Assembly (NCBI RefSeq): GCF_022842375.1
Contig: NZ_JALHPR010000008.1
Span: forward strand, 1-64,000
Origin: Elioraea sp.
GTDB taxonomy: Bacteria > Pseudomonadota > Alphaproteobacteria > Acetobacterales > Acetobacteraceae
Reading direction: 5' to 3'
DNA: 64,000 nucleotides
The notes below the pieces were generated by a model. It was not told where the DNA came from. It was given only the letters and a program-made list of their open reading frames with translations, and made no database searches. This document shows positions 50,060 through 58,831 of the stretch, one piece after another. The translations under genes were made by a program, and so were the position numbers. Position 1 is the first letter of the stretch. Every line of letters begins with the position of its first letter.

Positions 50060-51315
50060 GGCACGCGGCGGCTTTCGCTGTCGCTGCCTCTCTCCTCCTC
50101 GCCGGCGAGGCCGCGGCGAGAAGCTGCCGGCCCACGCCGCCAGCGCCGGTCCCCGAGGTTGCGGAGCAGGTCTGGCATGACGCGGCCGAGTTCTCGTTCC
50201 TGATCGGACGCGATCTCGTGACGGAGGAAGCGTCGATGACGCTCGTCCGTCGCCTGCGCGCGCTCGCGACGTTCGATGCGCTGCGTGCCGAGGCAGCCCA
50301 GTGGGGCGCTGTGCAGGGCCGGTTGCACGCGGCCGCCGACAGGATCGCGCAGCTGCGCGGGGTCGTCGCCGGGCTGCAGCAATTGTGCGATGAGCTCGAT
50401 GCCGTCTCGTTCGATCCCGCCGCCCCTTTCGACGAAGCCACCTGGAACAGCGGTGCGGCGTATCTCGAGCAGCAGCTCGACGTCGCGATCGCAGCCGCTG
50501 CGCCGGTGGTCGCCCATCTTCTCGTCTATGCCGACGTGCTGCGCTCCTCCGCTGCGGGATACGCATTGGGCGGCCATGCGCCCAACCTCCTGATCCGCAT
50601 CGGCCCGGCACCCGAGGCGGTGGCTTCGGGGCTCGGCGAACTCGCTGCCCGATGGCGGGCGCTGCTCTCCGACCTCCAGAATGCGCGGCGGATCCTTCCC
50701 GTCACGCCCGAGCGGCCGTCGGAGCGGCCCGTGCTGGCGATCAGCGCCGCGATGACCGCGATCGCTCGCGTCGCGGCAGAGGCGCACGCGCTGTCGGCCG
50801 CGCGGCTGGACGATGCAGCCTCCCGCCGCTACGAGACCGGCGACTACCTGTATGACCAGTGCCCGATGATCAGCGACCGGCAATGGGTCGCACTCGTGAG
50901 CATGCATTGGGCCAACCGCAACGTGATGGGGCTTGGCGGCGGCGTGGCGGTGTCTGACCTCGATCGGCCCCCTGGGGCGGAGGGCATGATGGACAATTGG
51001 CAGTTCATCAGGATCGGCCTTGGCTACTGGTTGATCCGACACAGGGCTGACCGCCCGACGAGTGCCGCGCTCGACATCAGGCTCAACGCGATCGTGTCGT
51101 TCCCGCTCACCCTGTCGCCGACGGATGGCGACAGGCCACGCGCGAGCGGCCAGTACTGGCGCTGCGCCGCGACCGACCGGCCGGACAGCATCCGCCTCTA
51201 CAATCCGCACCTCTCGGAGGCGCGCGTGGTCGATACGCCCCATGACACGCCCCATGCCAACATGGCCGATGCGGGCCCGTTCGAGACGCAGTACTGGCGC
51301 ATCCTTCGGCGCTGA
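50056..51315 (+). CDS. secreted helical protein, third component of the patatin/pore-former locus
   Basis: A 419-residue protein starting at GTG 50056, overlapping the preceding stop. It has a clear Sec signal peptide (MRHAAAFAVAASLLLAGEAA, cleavage near AAA-RSC). The mature part is mostly helical, with no further membrane segment (LRAEAAQWGAVQGRLHAAAD, ISAAMTAIARVAAEAHALSA), ending in a more beta-like portion (LDIRLNAIVSFPLTLSP). I recognise no enzyme motif. It is the only locus product with an export signal. It may be a soluble toxin subunit, chaperone, immunity-like or target-binding protein acting in the periplasm or outside. Confidence 0.75.
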   Translation: MRHAAAFAVAASLLLAGEAAARSCRPTPPAPVPEVAEQVWHDAAEFSFLIGRDLVTEEASMTLVRRLRALATFDALRAEAAQWGAVQGRLHAAADRIAQLRGVVAGLQQLCDELDAVSFDPAAPFDEATWNSGAAYLEQQLDVAIAAAAPVVAHLLVYADVLRSSAAGYALGGHAPNLLIRIGPAPEAVASGLGELAARWRALLSDLQNARRILPVTPERPSERPVLAISAAMTAIARVAAEAHALSAARLDDAASRRYETGDYLYDQCPMISDRQWVALVSMHWANRNVMGLGGGVAVSDLDRPPGAEGMMDNWQFIRIGLGYWLIRHRADRPTSAALDIRLNAIVSFPLTLSPTDGDRPRASGQYWRCAATDRPDSIRLYNPHLSEARVVDTPHDTPHANMADAGPFETQYWRILRR

Positions 51316-51435
51316 TGCGGCTGGCCGCGCGCGAGGATGAGGGCGCCCGTTCCTGGATCGCGGACTGCCGTGCGGCCCCCTTGTCTGTCGACCGCTGCAT
51401 CACTAGCGTCGCACTCGAACGAGAGGACGGGGGCA

Positions 51436-52824
51436 GTGATCCAGCCAGCGACGCCAGCAGCCACTCGCAGCCACACCCAGGCCGACTTCTCGCGCCCACC
51501 GGGTGCGCGGCGCCTGCCCCGGATCGATCGTGCCGAGGGCATCTGGCTCATCGACACCGAAGGCAATCGCTATCTCGATGCCTCGTCCGGCCCTGTCGCC
51601 AGCAATCTCGGGCACGGCCATCCCCGCATCCTCGCGGCGATGGCAGCACAGGCGAAAAAGGCGGTCTTTGCCTATCCGAGCCAGTTCGAGAGCGAGGCGA
51701 ATGCCGCCTTCTCCGAACGTCTCGCGCGGCTTGCCGGCCCCGGGCTCGACTGCCCCTTCATCGTGTCCGGCGGCTCCGAGGCGGTGGAGAGCGCGATCAA
51801 GTTCCTCCGCCAGCACGCCGTCGTGGCGGGCGAGGGCTCGCGCTGGAAGGTGATCGGGCGGCAGCCGGGCTATCACGGCAACACGCTCGGCGCGCTCGCG
51901 GTGTCGGGCGATGCGCACGCCCACGAGGTGTTCGGCCCGCTGCTGCGCGCGGTCGAGCGCGTGCCCGCGCCGATGACCTATCGCCTGCCGCCGAACCATA
52001 CCGCTGAGACGCACGCTCTCGCCTGTGCCCAGGCGCTCGATGAGGCGATCCTGCGCGAGGGGCCGGAGACGGTGCTCGCCTTCATCATGGAACCCGTCGG
52101 TGGGCTCGCGACAGGCGCGCTGGTGGCCCCTGATGCGTACTACGCCGAGGTGCGGCGCATCTGCTCGCGCCACGGCGTGAAGCTCATCTTCGACGAGGTG
52201 ATGAGCGGGGCTGGTCGCACGGGCAAGTTCCTGGCAGCGGATCACTGGCCCGGTGCGCGCCCCGATGTCGTCGTCATGGCCAAGGGCCTCTCGGCCGGCT
52301 ATGCGCCGATGGGTGCGGCGCTGTTTCCGAGGGCGATGGTCGAACGCGTCGCTGCCGCCGGCGGGTTCATGCACGGCTTCACCTATTCGGCGCACGTGAT
52401 GAACTGTGCGGTCGGCGACGCGGTGCTGGCCGAGGTCGAGGATGCGGACCTCGTGGGCAACGCCGCGCGCATGGGCACGCTGTTGCGCGGCAGGCTCGAT
52501 GCGCTGGCGGATGCATCCCCCATCATCGGCGATGTGCGTGGGCTGGGCCTCCTGCTCGCCGTCGAACTCGTCGCCGACAAGGCAACGAAGGCGATGATCC
52601 CGCTCGAGCGCATGGCACCCTACCGTGTGCAGGAGCTGGCGCTCGCGCGTGGCCTCGCGCTCTATTGCCGCCGCACCTCGCGCGGCACCTATGGCGACTG
52701 GCTGATGATCGCCCCGCCGCTCACCGTGACCGCCGACGAGGTCGCGCTGCTCACGGAGCGCCTCGGCCTCGTTCTCGATGACTACGCGGCCGAACTACGC
52801 GCCGACGGCGTGGTTGCCGCCTGA
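51436..52824 (+). CDS. class III PLP-dependent aminotransferase
   Basis: A 462-residue omega-type aminotransferase transferring an amino group from a primary amine or omega-amino acid to a keto acid. GHGHPRILAAMAAQAKK, FIVSGGSEAVESAIKF, PGYHGNTLGALAVSG, KLIFDEVMSGAGRTGKF and the PLP lysine in VVMAKGLSAGYAPMGA are all present. A GTG start at 51436 is preferred, with GAGAGGAC upstream; the longer in-frame start adds residues foreign to the family. It begins a rightward run with a family-5 binding protein and a dimethylformamidase-like gene. Confidence 0.92.
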   Translation: MIQPATPAATRSHTQADFSRPPGARRLPRIDRAEGIWLIDTEGNRYLDASSGPVASNLGHGHPRILAAMAAQAKKAVFAYPSQFESEANAAFSERLARLAGPGLDCPFIVSGGSEAVESAIKFLRQHAVVAGEGSRWKVIGRQPGYHGNTLGALAVSGDAHAHEVFGPLLRAVERVPAPMTYRLPPNHTAETHALACAQALDEAILREGPETVLAFIMEPVGGLATGALVAPDAYYAEVRRICSRHGVKLIFDEVMSGAGRTGKFLAADHWPGARPDVVVMAKGLSAGYAPMGAALFPRAMVERVAAAGGFMHGFTYSAHVMNCAVGDAVLAEVEDADLVGNAARMGTLLRGRLDALADASPIIGDVRGLGLLLAVELVADKATKAMIPLERMAPYRVQELALARGLALYCRRTSRGTYGDWLMIAPPLTVTADEVALLTERLGLVLDDYAAELRADGVVAA

Positions 52825-52865
52825 AAACGATAGGCGCCGAGGAACGACAGGAAGGAGAGGCTTCG

Positions 52866-54461
52866 ATGGGCATCACCGTCACGCGTCGTGCAACGGCGCT
52901 CGGCATGGCCGCTGCACTGGCGGCACCCGGCATCGCGCGCGGCCAGCGCGCAGCCGATCCGCGCGTGCTGCGCTTCGTGCCGCAGGCCTCGCTCGCCAAT
53001 CCCGACCCGATCTCCACGCTCTCGGGCGTTGCGGTGAACCACGGCTTCTATGTGTGGGACACGCTCTACGGCATCGATGCAAGGATGCGCCCGCAGCCGC
53101 AGATGGCCGAGGGACACGCAGTCTCCGGTGATGGCCTGCGCTGGACCATCCGGCTGCGCGAGGGCCTGTTCTTTCATGACGGTGCGCCCGTCACGTCGAA
53201 GGATTGCGCGGCGAGCCTGCGCCGCTGGGGCAACCGGGATACGTTCGGCCGCACCTTCGCCGCCGCAGTCAAGGACTACGAGACGCCGGATGACCGCACG
53301 CTCGTCATCGTGCTGTCCAATCCGTTCCCACTGCTGCTCGATGCGATCGCCAAGGCCGGCACGTCGCCTGCCTTCATCATGCCGGAGCGGATCGCCAGCA
53401 CGGATGCGCTCAGGCCGCTGCCCGAGATCGTCGGCTCCGGCCCCTATCGCTTCCTCGCCGACGAGTTCAACCCGGGCTCGCGCGCTGCCTATGCGAAGTT
53501 CGATCGCTACCGCCCGCGCAGCGAACCACCCGAGTGGACATCCGGCGGCAAGGTGGCGCATTTCGAGCGCATCGAGTGGCACATGCTGCCTGATCCCGCC
53601 ACGGCGTCAGCCGCGCTCCAGGCGGGCGAGGTCGACTGGTGGGAGCAGGTCGCGGCCGATCTCGTGCCGGTGCTGCGGCGCAACCGGAACATCACGATCG
53701 CGAACGGAGATCCCGCCGGCTACATGGGCGTTCTCCGCTTCAATCACCTGCAGCCGCCGTTCGACAAGGCAGAGGTGCGGCGGGCGGTGCTGGCGGCGGT
53801 GAACCAGGCCGATTTCATGGCCGCCGTCACCGGCAATGACCCGACGGCCTTCAACATCTGCCACTCCTTCTACCCCTGCACCACGCCCTATGGCCGCGCC
53901 CCCGAGCCTTCGCCCATGGCGAGCCCCAGCCTCGATCGGGCCCGCGCGATCCTGCGCGCGAGCGGCTATGCGGGCGAGAAGGTGGTGATGCTGAACCCGG
54001 CCGACTTCCCGTCGATCGCGCCGCTTGGCCTGATCGCGAACGACCTGATGACGCGCATCGGCTTCAACATGGATTTCGTCTCGACCGATTGGGGCTCGGT
54101 GCTGCAACGAATCGTCAACCGTACACCGGCCTCGCAGGGCGGATGGAACATCTTCCCGGTGTGGTGGAGCGGCATGGGGATCGTGACGCCTACGCAGAAC
54201 GCGCTGATCCGCGGCCAGGGCACGGGCGGCTGGAGCGGCTGGTTCGAGAGCGCGGAGATGGAGGCGCTCAACGCACGCTGGTTGTCGGCCCCTGACGACG
54301 CGGCGCGCGTGGCCCTCGCCGCGGAGATGCAGGCCCTGGCCTTCCGCGACGTGCCGACCGTTCCGCTAGGCCAGTTCTTTATCCGCACGGCCTACCGCAC
54401 CTCCATCAGCGGCGTGCTCGAAGGTCCACGCCCCGTGCCCTGGAACGTGAGGCGAGCGTGA
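52866..54461 (+). CDS. family-5 ABC substrate-binding protein
   Basis: A 531-residue periplasmic binding protein with a twin-arginine-like signal (TVTRRATALGMAAALAAPGI). The mature region contains LRFVPQASLANPDPISTLSG and WTIRLREGLFFHDGAPVTSKDC. CHSFYPCTTPYG matches CHSYFGCG of the protein at 16441, so they are paralogues and may bind related ligands. No permease or ATPase is beside it; it could feed the DppB/DppC pair or a distant one. AAGGAGAGG lies just before the ATG. Confidence 0.92.
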   Translation: MGITVTRRATALGMAAALAAPGIARGQRAADPRVLRFVPQASLANPDPISTLSGVAVNHGFYVWDTLYGIDARMRPQPQMAEGHAVSGDGLRWTIRLREGLFFHDGAPVTSKDCAASLRRWGNRDTFGRTFAAAVKDYETPDDRTLVIVLSNPFPLLLDAIAKAGTSPAFIMPERIASTDALRPLPEIVGSGPYRFLADEFNPGSRAAYAKFDRYRPRSEPPEWTSGGKVAHFERIEWHMLPDPATASAALQAGEVDWWEQVAADLVPVLRRNRNITIANGDPAGYMGVLRFNHLQPPFDKAEVRRAVLAAVNQADFMAAVTGNDPTAFNICHSFYPCTTPYGRAPEPSPMASPSLDRARAILRASGYAGEKVVMLNPADFPSIAPLGLIANDLMTRIGFNMDFVSTDWGSVLQRIVNRTPASQGGWNIFPVWWSGMGIVTPTQNALIRGQGTGGWSGWFESAEMEALNARWLSAPDDAARVALAAEMQALAFRDVPTVPLGQFFIRTAYRTSISGVLEGPRPVPWNVRRA

Positions 54462-54465
54462 GTCG

Positions 54466-56646
54466 ATGCAGATGAACCCGCCGGCGATCCCCCCCGTCAC
54501 CGGCTATCTCGACCGCCTGTCGCGTCGCCCGGGCGGGCGTTTCACGGCGCATGTCTCGCTCGCGCGGCCTGGCCCCTGCCGGGTGAGGATCGTCGAGGTC
54601 GTCTCGGCTGATCCGAACCCGGAAGGACCCGGGATTGACCTCAGGCCGATGCCGGAGCTGCTCGACCACACCTTCGCGGGCGCCCATCATCCCGCACCGC
54701 TCGGCTCCTACGCGCGGATCGAGGGCGGTCCAGGCCTCGCGCCGGGCGAGGCGCGCACCTGGGCGGCACTCGTCTGGCTGCGGTCCGACATGCCGATGGC
54801 AAGCGTCCTTGCGGCCGAGGGCGGCGGCGCTTCGGTCGTGTTGCGCGCGGGAAAGGACGGCGCGGAGGCAGAACTTGCGATCGGCGGCGCGACGCTGCAT
54901 CTCGCGACAGGCGCGCCGCTTGAGTCGCTCGTGTGGTACCGGCTTTGGCTCGCGCACGACCCGTCGAATGGCCGCGTCACGCTCGGCCAGGCGCGGCTCG
55001 GGGCCGCATCGGTCACGTCCGCGGCAAGAATCTCCGGCGAGATCCCGCGCGCGGAGGGTGTGCTGATTGCCGCGCGCGGCCTCGATTCGCCCACGGATCA
55101 TTTCACCGGCAGGATCGAGGACGCGCTCGTGGCCTCGGGCTTCGTGGAAGGCTGGGAGGACGCACTCTCGCTCCCCGCCGCACTCGGCGCCATCCGCGCG
55201 CGATGGGATTTTGCGCAAGGGATCGCGACCGATGACGTCGTCGATGCGGGGCCGGACGCGCTAAACGGCGTGCTCGTCAATGCGCCGACGCGCGCTGTCA
55301 TCGGCGCGCGCTGGTCGGGCCGGGAGAATTGTTGGCGGCACGCGCCTGAGGAATACGCCGCGATCCACTTCCACGCCGATGATCTGGATGATTGCCGTTG
55401 GCCCGCCTCCTTCACCTTCGACGTGCCCGAGGGCATGGCGAGTGGCTGCTACGCGTTCCAGCTTACCGTGGAGGGCGGGCAGGACTGGCTTCCGTTCTAC
55501 GTCCTGCCGCCGAAGGGCAAGGCCACCGCGCCGCTAGCCTTCCTCGCCTCCACGTTCACCTACCAGGCCTATTTCAATCACCAGCGCGGCAATGCCGATG
55601 CGGCCTACATGGCACGGGTCGCCGCATGGGGCGCCTATCCGCACAACCCCGACCATGTACGCGGCTACGGCGTCTCGACCTACAACCGCCACCCCGATGG
55701 ATCGGGCATCGCGCTCTCCTCCCGCCTGCGCCCGGCGCTGACGATGCGGCCCGGGTTCCTCACCTTCAACGACGCGCGCGGATCAGGTCTCCGCCACTAC
55801 CCGGCCGACAGCCACATCACCGCCTGGCTCGCGGCCAAGGGCATCGCCTTCGATGTCATCACCGACGAGGATCTCGATGACGAGGGCGTCGCGCTGCTTC
55901 GCCCCTACCGCGCGGTGCTGACGGGCACGCACCCCGAGTACCACACCGACCGCATGCTCGATGCGCTGACCGACTATCGCGATGGCGGCGGCAGGCTCGT
56001 CTATCTCGGCGGCAACGGGTTCTACTGGCGCATCGCGCGCGACCCGGCGCGGCCGCACCGCATCGAGATCCGCCGCGCCGAGGGCGGGATCCGCGCATGG
56101 GACGCCGAACCCGGTGAATACTATCACCAGACGGACGGGCAGCTCGGCGGCCTGTGGCGCCGCAACCGGCGACCGCCACAGGCACTCGTGGGCGTTGGCT
56201 TCTCCTCGCAGGGGCTGTTCGAGGGCACGCATTTCCAGCGCCTGCCGGCATCGCACGGCCCGGCCGTGGCGTGGATCATGGACGGCGTGCCTGAGGTGTT
56301 CGGTGACAGCGGGCTCTCGGGCGGAGGTGCTGCCGGCTTCGAGCTCGACAGGGCCGACTGGCGCCTCGGCACGCCGCGCAACGCGGTGATCCTTGCCCGT
56401 TCCGCCGTGCCGCCGCCGCATTTCGTGACGGTCCCGGAAGAGCTCCTCTCCCACATCGCGACCGTGACCGGCGAGAGCCCCGAGGCGCTGAAGCGGGCCG
56501 AGATCGTCTGGTTCGAGACGCCGAAGGGTGGGGCCGTGTTCTCCGTCGGCTCGATCACGTTCTGCGGCAGCCTGTGGGAGGGCAATGCCTTCGACGGGGG
56601 CGTGTCGCGGCTGCTGGAGAATGTCGTCAGGGCGTTCTCGAGGTAG
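54466..56646 (+). CDS. N,N-dimethylformamidase large-subunit-like protein
   Basis: A 726-residue protein like the large subunit of dimethylformamidase (about 760 residues), an iron-dependent enzyme hydrolysing formamides to amine and formate. The N-terminal half has a concanavalin-like beta-sandwich region (WAALVWLRSDMPMASVLAAE, LVWYRLWLAHDPSNGRVTLG). The second half has the characteristic FLASTFTYQAYFNHQRGN, YGVSTYNRHPDGSG, YRAVLTGTHPEYHTDRMLDA and GGRLVYLGGNGFYWRI blocks. No small-subunit gene (about 130 residues) is present beside it, so it may act alone or on a different amide. It starts 4 nt after the binding-protein gene and converges on the FAD oxidoreductase. Confidence 0.85.
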   Translation: MQMNPPAIPPVTGYLDRLSRRPGGRFTAHVSLARPGPCRVRIVEVVSADPNPEGPGIDLRPMPELLDHTFAGAHHPAPLGSYARIEGGPGLAPGEARTWAALVWLRSDMPMASVLAAEGGGASVVLRAGKDGAEAELAIGGATLHLATGAPLESLVWYRLWLAHDPSNGRVTLGQARLGAASVTSAARISGEIPRAEGVLIAARGLDSPTDHFTGRIEDALVASGFVEGWEDALSLPAALGAIRARWDFAQGIATDDVVDAGPDALNGVLVNAPTRAVIGARWSGRENCWRHAPEEYAAIHFHADDLDDCRWPASFTFDVPEGMASGCYAFQLTVEGGQDWLPFYVLPPKGKATAPLAFLASTFTYQAYFNHQRGNADAAYMARVAAWGAYPHNPDHVRGYGVSTYNRHPDGSGIALSSRLRPALTMRPGFLTFNDARGSGLRHYPADSHITAWLAAKGIAFDVITDEDLDDEGVALLRPYRAVLTGTHPEYHTDRMLDALTDYRDGGGRLVYLGGNGFYWRIARDPARPHRIEIRRAEGGIRAWDAEPGEYYHQTDGQLGGLWRRNRRPPQALVGVGFSSQGLFEGTHFQRLPASHGPAVAWIMDGVPEVFGDSGLSGGGAAGFELDRADWRLGTPRNAVILARSAVPPPHFVTVPEELLSHIATVTGESPEALKRAEIVWFETPKGGAVFSVGSITFCGSLWEGNAFDGGVSRLLENVVRAFSR

Positions 56647-56697
56647 TCCGCCGCGCCTGCCGCGAGCGACGCCCCCGCCGTGAGCGACGCGGGATGT

Positions 56698-58014
56698 TCA
56701 GCTGACGCGTCGATCGAGCCAGTCGCGCAGGCGATAGTAGCTGCCGACGAACGGCAGGAACCACGGCGTGCCGTTGTAGAACGGCATCGTCGGGAAGTCG
56801 CGCCCGTCGAAGGCGTTGATGCTGTTCGCGCCGCCGAGGATCTTCCGCCCCACCTGCGCGCCCAGGTAGGAGAGCATCGCCACACCCGAGCCGTTGCAGC
56901 CCATCGCGTAATGAAGCCCTTTGTCCGTGACACCCATGTGGGGAAGAAAGTCGAACGAGAAGGCAGTGTTGCCTGTCCATGCATGCGTCACGCGAACGCC
57001 CTTCAGCTGCGGCCAGCGTGCCAGCATCATGGCGTGCAACGCGGGTGCCGACACCTCGGGCCCCACCTGCGTGAACCGTGCGCGGCCGCCGAACAGCACG
57101 CGCGTGCCATCGGGCGAGAGGCGGTAGTAGGTGAGGACACGGGGCGTATCGGAAATCGTGCGCCCCTTCGGGATAAGGCTCTGGGCGAGTTCCGGGTCGA
57201 GTGGTTCCGTGGCGATGATGTGGGAGGCGAGCGGGATGACCCTGCGCTGGAGGTCGGGCGTCAGCCCACCGGTGTAGCCGTTGGTGGCGATCACCACCTC
57301 CCTGGCCGCGATCGTGCCGCGCGAAGTCTCGACGGACCATCCATCACCCGTGCGAGTGAGCTTTCCCGCACGCGTACGGCCGACGAGCACGGCGCCGTGC
57401 TGTTCCGCTGCCGCCATGAGCCCGCGGTGATAGAGGCCCGGATGCAGCTTGCCGCTGCGCTCGATCACCATGCCGCCGAAATAGTAGTCGGTGGCGATCT
57501 CCTCGCGCTGGCGCTCCCGCGGGACCAGCTCGGCTTCCGCATCGGCGGCCGCGTTCAGCATCGCGACGCGCGCGGCGAAGCCCGCATAGTGCTTCGCCGT
57601 GAAGGCGCCGACGAAGCGGCCGCGGCGCTCGTAGTGGCATTCGATCCCTTCGCGCGCGATCACCGCCTCGAGATGGGTGAAGCTCTCGGCCGCATCGCCG
57701 ATCATCGCGCGGATTGCCGGGTCGGAGCCGCCACTCTTGGCCCCCGACATGCCCTTGCCGAGATTGACGCCACCCGAGACGGCGCCACCGTTGCGCGTGG
57801 AGGCGCCGAAGCCGAAATCCTCCGCCTCGAGGACGACGACCGCAACGCCGGCGCGCGCGAGTTCGATCGCGCAGTTCAGCGCCGTGTGCCCGCCGCCGAC
57901 GATGACGACATCGGACTTCGCCGGCAGCTCCACCTCCGGGTTCTCGCCGATCGGGATCGCTTCCCACCAGTAGGGCCGCGGCTTGAACGCCGGATGGAAG
58001 ATCGTGCTGTCCAT
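56698..58014 (-). CDS. FAD-dependent oxidoreductase, PuuB-like (gamma-glutamylputrescine oxidase type)
   Basis: A 438-residue DAO-family flavoprotein that oxidises an amine. SDVVIVGGGHTALNCAIELA is the FAD loop, GFGASTRNGGAVSGGVNLGK is the characteristic PuuB-type block, and VIATNGYTGGLTPDLQRRVI and HYAMGCNGSGVAMLSYLG are conserved. ATG 58014 has a GAGGGA site upstream and gives the right family length. It is the last gene of a leftward operon with a PotABC/D-type importer, so the imported amine is probably its substrate. Confidence 0.9.
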   Translation of the reverse strand: MDSTIFHPAFKPRPYWWEAIPIGENPEVELPAKSDVVIVGGGHTALNCAIELARAGVAVVVLEAEDFGFGASTRNGGAVSGGVNLGKGMSGAKSGGSDPAIRAMIGDAAESFTHLEAVIAREGIECHYERRGRFVGAFTAKHYAGFAARVAMLNAAADAEAELVPRERQREEIATDYYFGGMVIERSGKLHPGLYHRGLMAAAEQHGAVLVGRTRAGKLTRTGDGWSVETSRGTIAAREVVIATNGYTGGLTPDLQRRVIPLASHIIATEPLDPELAQSLIPKGRTISDTPRVLTYYRLSPDGTRVLFGGRARFTQVGPEVSAPALHAMMLARWPQLKGVRVTHAWTGNTAFSFDFLPHMGVTDKGLHYAMGCNGSGVAMLSYLGAQVGRKILGGANSINAFDGRDFPTMPFYNGTPWFLPFVGSYYRLRDWLDRRVS

Positions 58015-58024
58015 GGCTGTTCCC

Positions 58025-58831
58025 TCAGCGTGGTGTTCCGGGCACGACGCCGCGCCCGAACAGGGCGGCGGCACCGAGGCAGATGCAGGCGAGCACGATC
58101 TGCATCACCGAGACGGCGGCGATCGTGGGGTCGATCTCAAGCATGATGTTGTCGAACATCTTCTTGGGCAGCGTCATCGATGCGCCCGAGAGGAACATCG
58201 CGATCACGAGCTCGTCGAACGAGGTGACGAAGGCCAGGAACGCGGCCGCGATCAGGCTCGGTCGCAGCTGCGGCAGGGTGATGCGCCACACCGCCACCCC
58301 CCAGGTGGCACCCAACCCCATCGCCGCCTGCTCCTGCGCCTCGTCGAAGGTGCGCAGGCCCGCCGAGACGAGGATGACGACGAAGGGAAGGGCCAGGATC
58401 GTGTGCGCGATGGCGATGCCGTACCACACGCCGATCAGCTGAAGCTTCGAGAACAGGCTGTAGATCGCGATCGAGATGATGATGTTCGGCACGATGATTG
58501 GTGCGGCAACGAGACGATCCGCCAGCCGCATGCCGCGCAGCCGGGAGCGTACGAGGGCGAACGACAACGGAACGCCGAGCGCCATCGACAGCGCCGTGCA
58601 GAGCAGCGCCACCTTGAAGCTGCGGATGGCCGATTCCACCCACGTCACATCCTCGAGGAAACGCACATACCACTGCCACGAGAAGCCAGGAGGCGGGAAC
58701 TGGAGGTATGAGGCAGAGGAGACCGAGATCGGGAACACCACCAGCAGCGGCAACATCAGGAACGCGAAGACAAGCCCGGCGACGACACCGAGCGCGAATT
58801 TCCCCGGCTGTCGGCGCCTAGCGGCCGGCAT
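58025..58831 (-). CDS. ABC importer permease (PotC type)
   Basis: A 268-residue inner-membrane permease of the spermidine/putrescine class, about six helices. VAGLVFAFLMLPLLVVFPIS is the first, FPPPGFSWQWYVRFLED is typical, and the EAA loop is EEQAAMGLGATWGVAVWRIT-like (near DEAQEQAAMGLGATWG). ATG 58831 lies inside the end of the PotB-type gene: 14 nt are shared, in a sequence identical to the next overlap upstream. Confidence 0.9.
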   Translation of the reverse strand: MPAARRRQPGKFALGVVAGLVFAFLMLPLLVVFPISVSSASYLQFPPPGFSWQWYVRFLEDVTWVESAIRSFKVALLCTALSMALGVPLSFALVRSRLRGMRLADRLVAAPIIVPNIIISIAIYSLFSKLQLIGVWYGIAIAHTILALPFVVILVSAGLRTFDEAQEQAAMGLGATWGVAVWRITLPQLRPSLIAAAFLAFVTSFDELVIAMFLSGASMTLPKKMFDNIMLEIDPTIAAVSVMQIVLACICLGAAALFGRGVVPGTPR

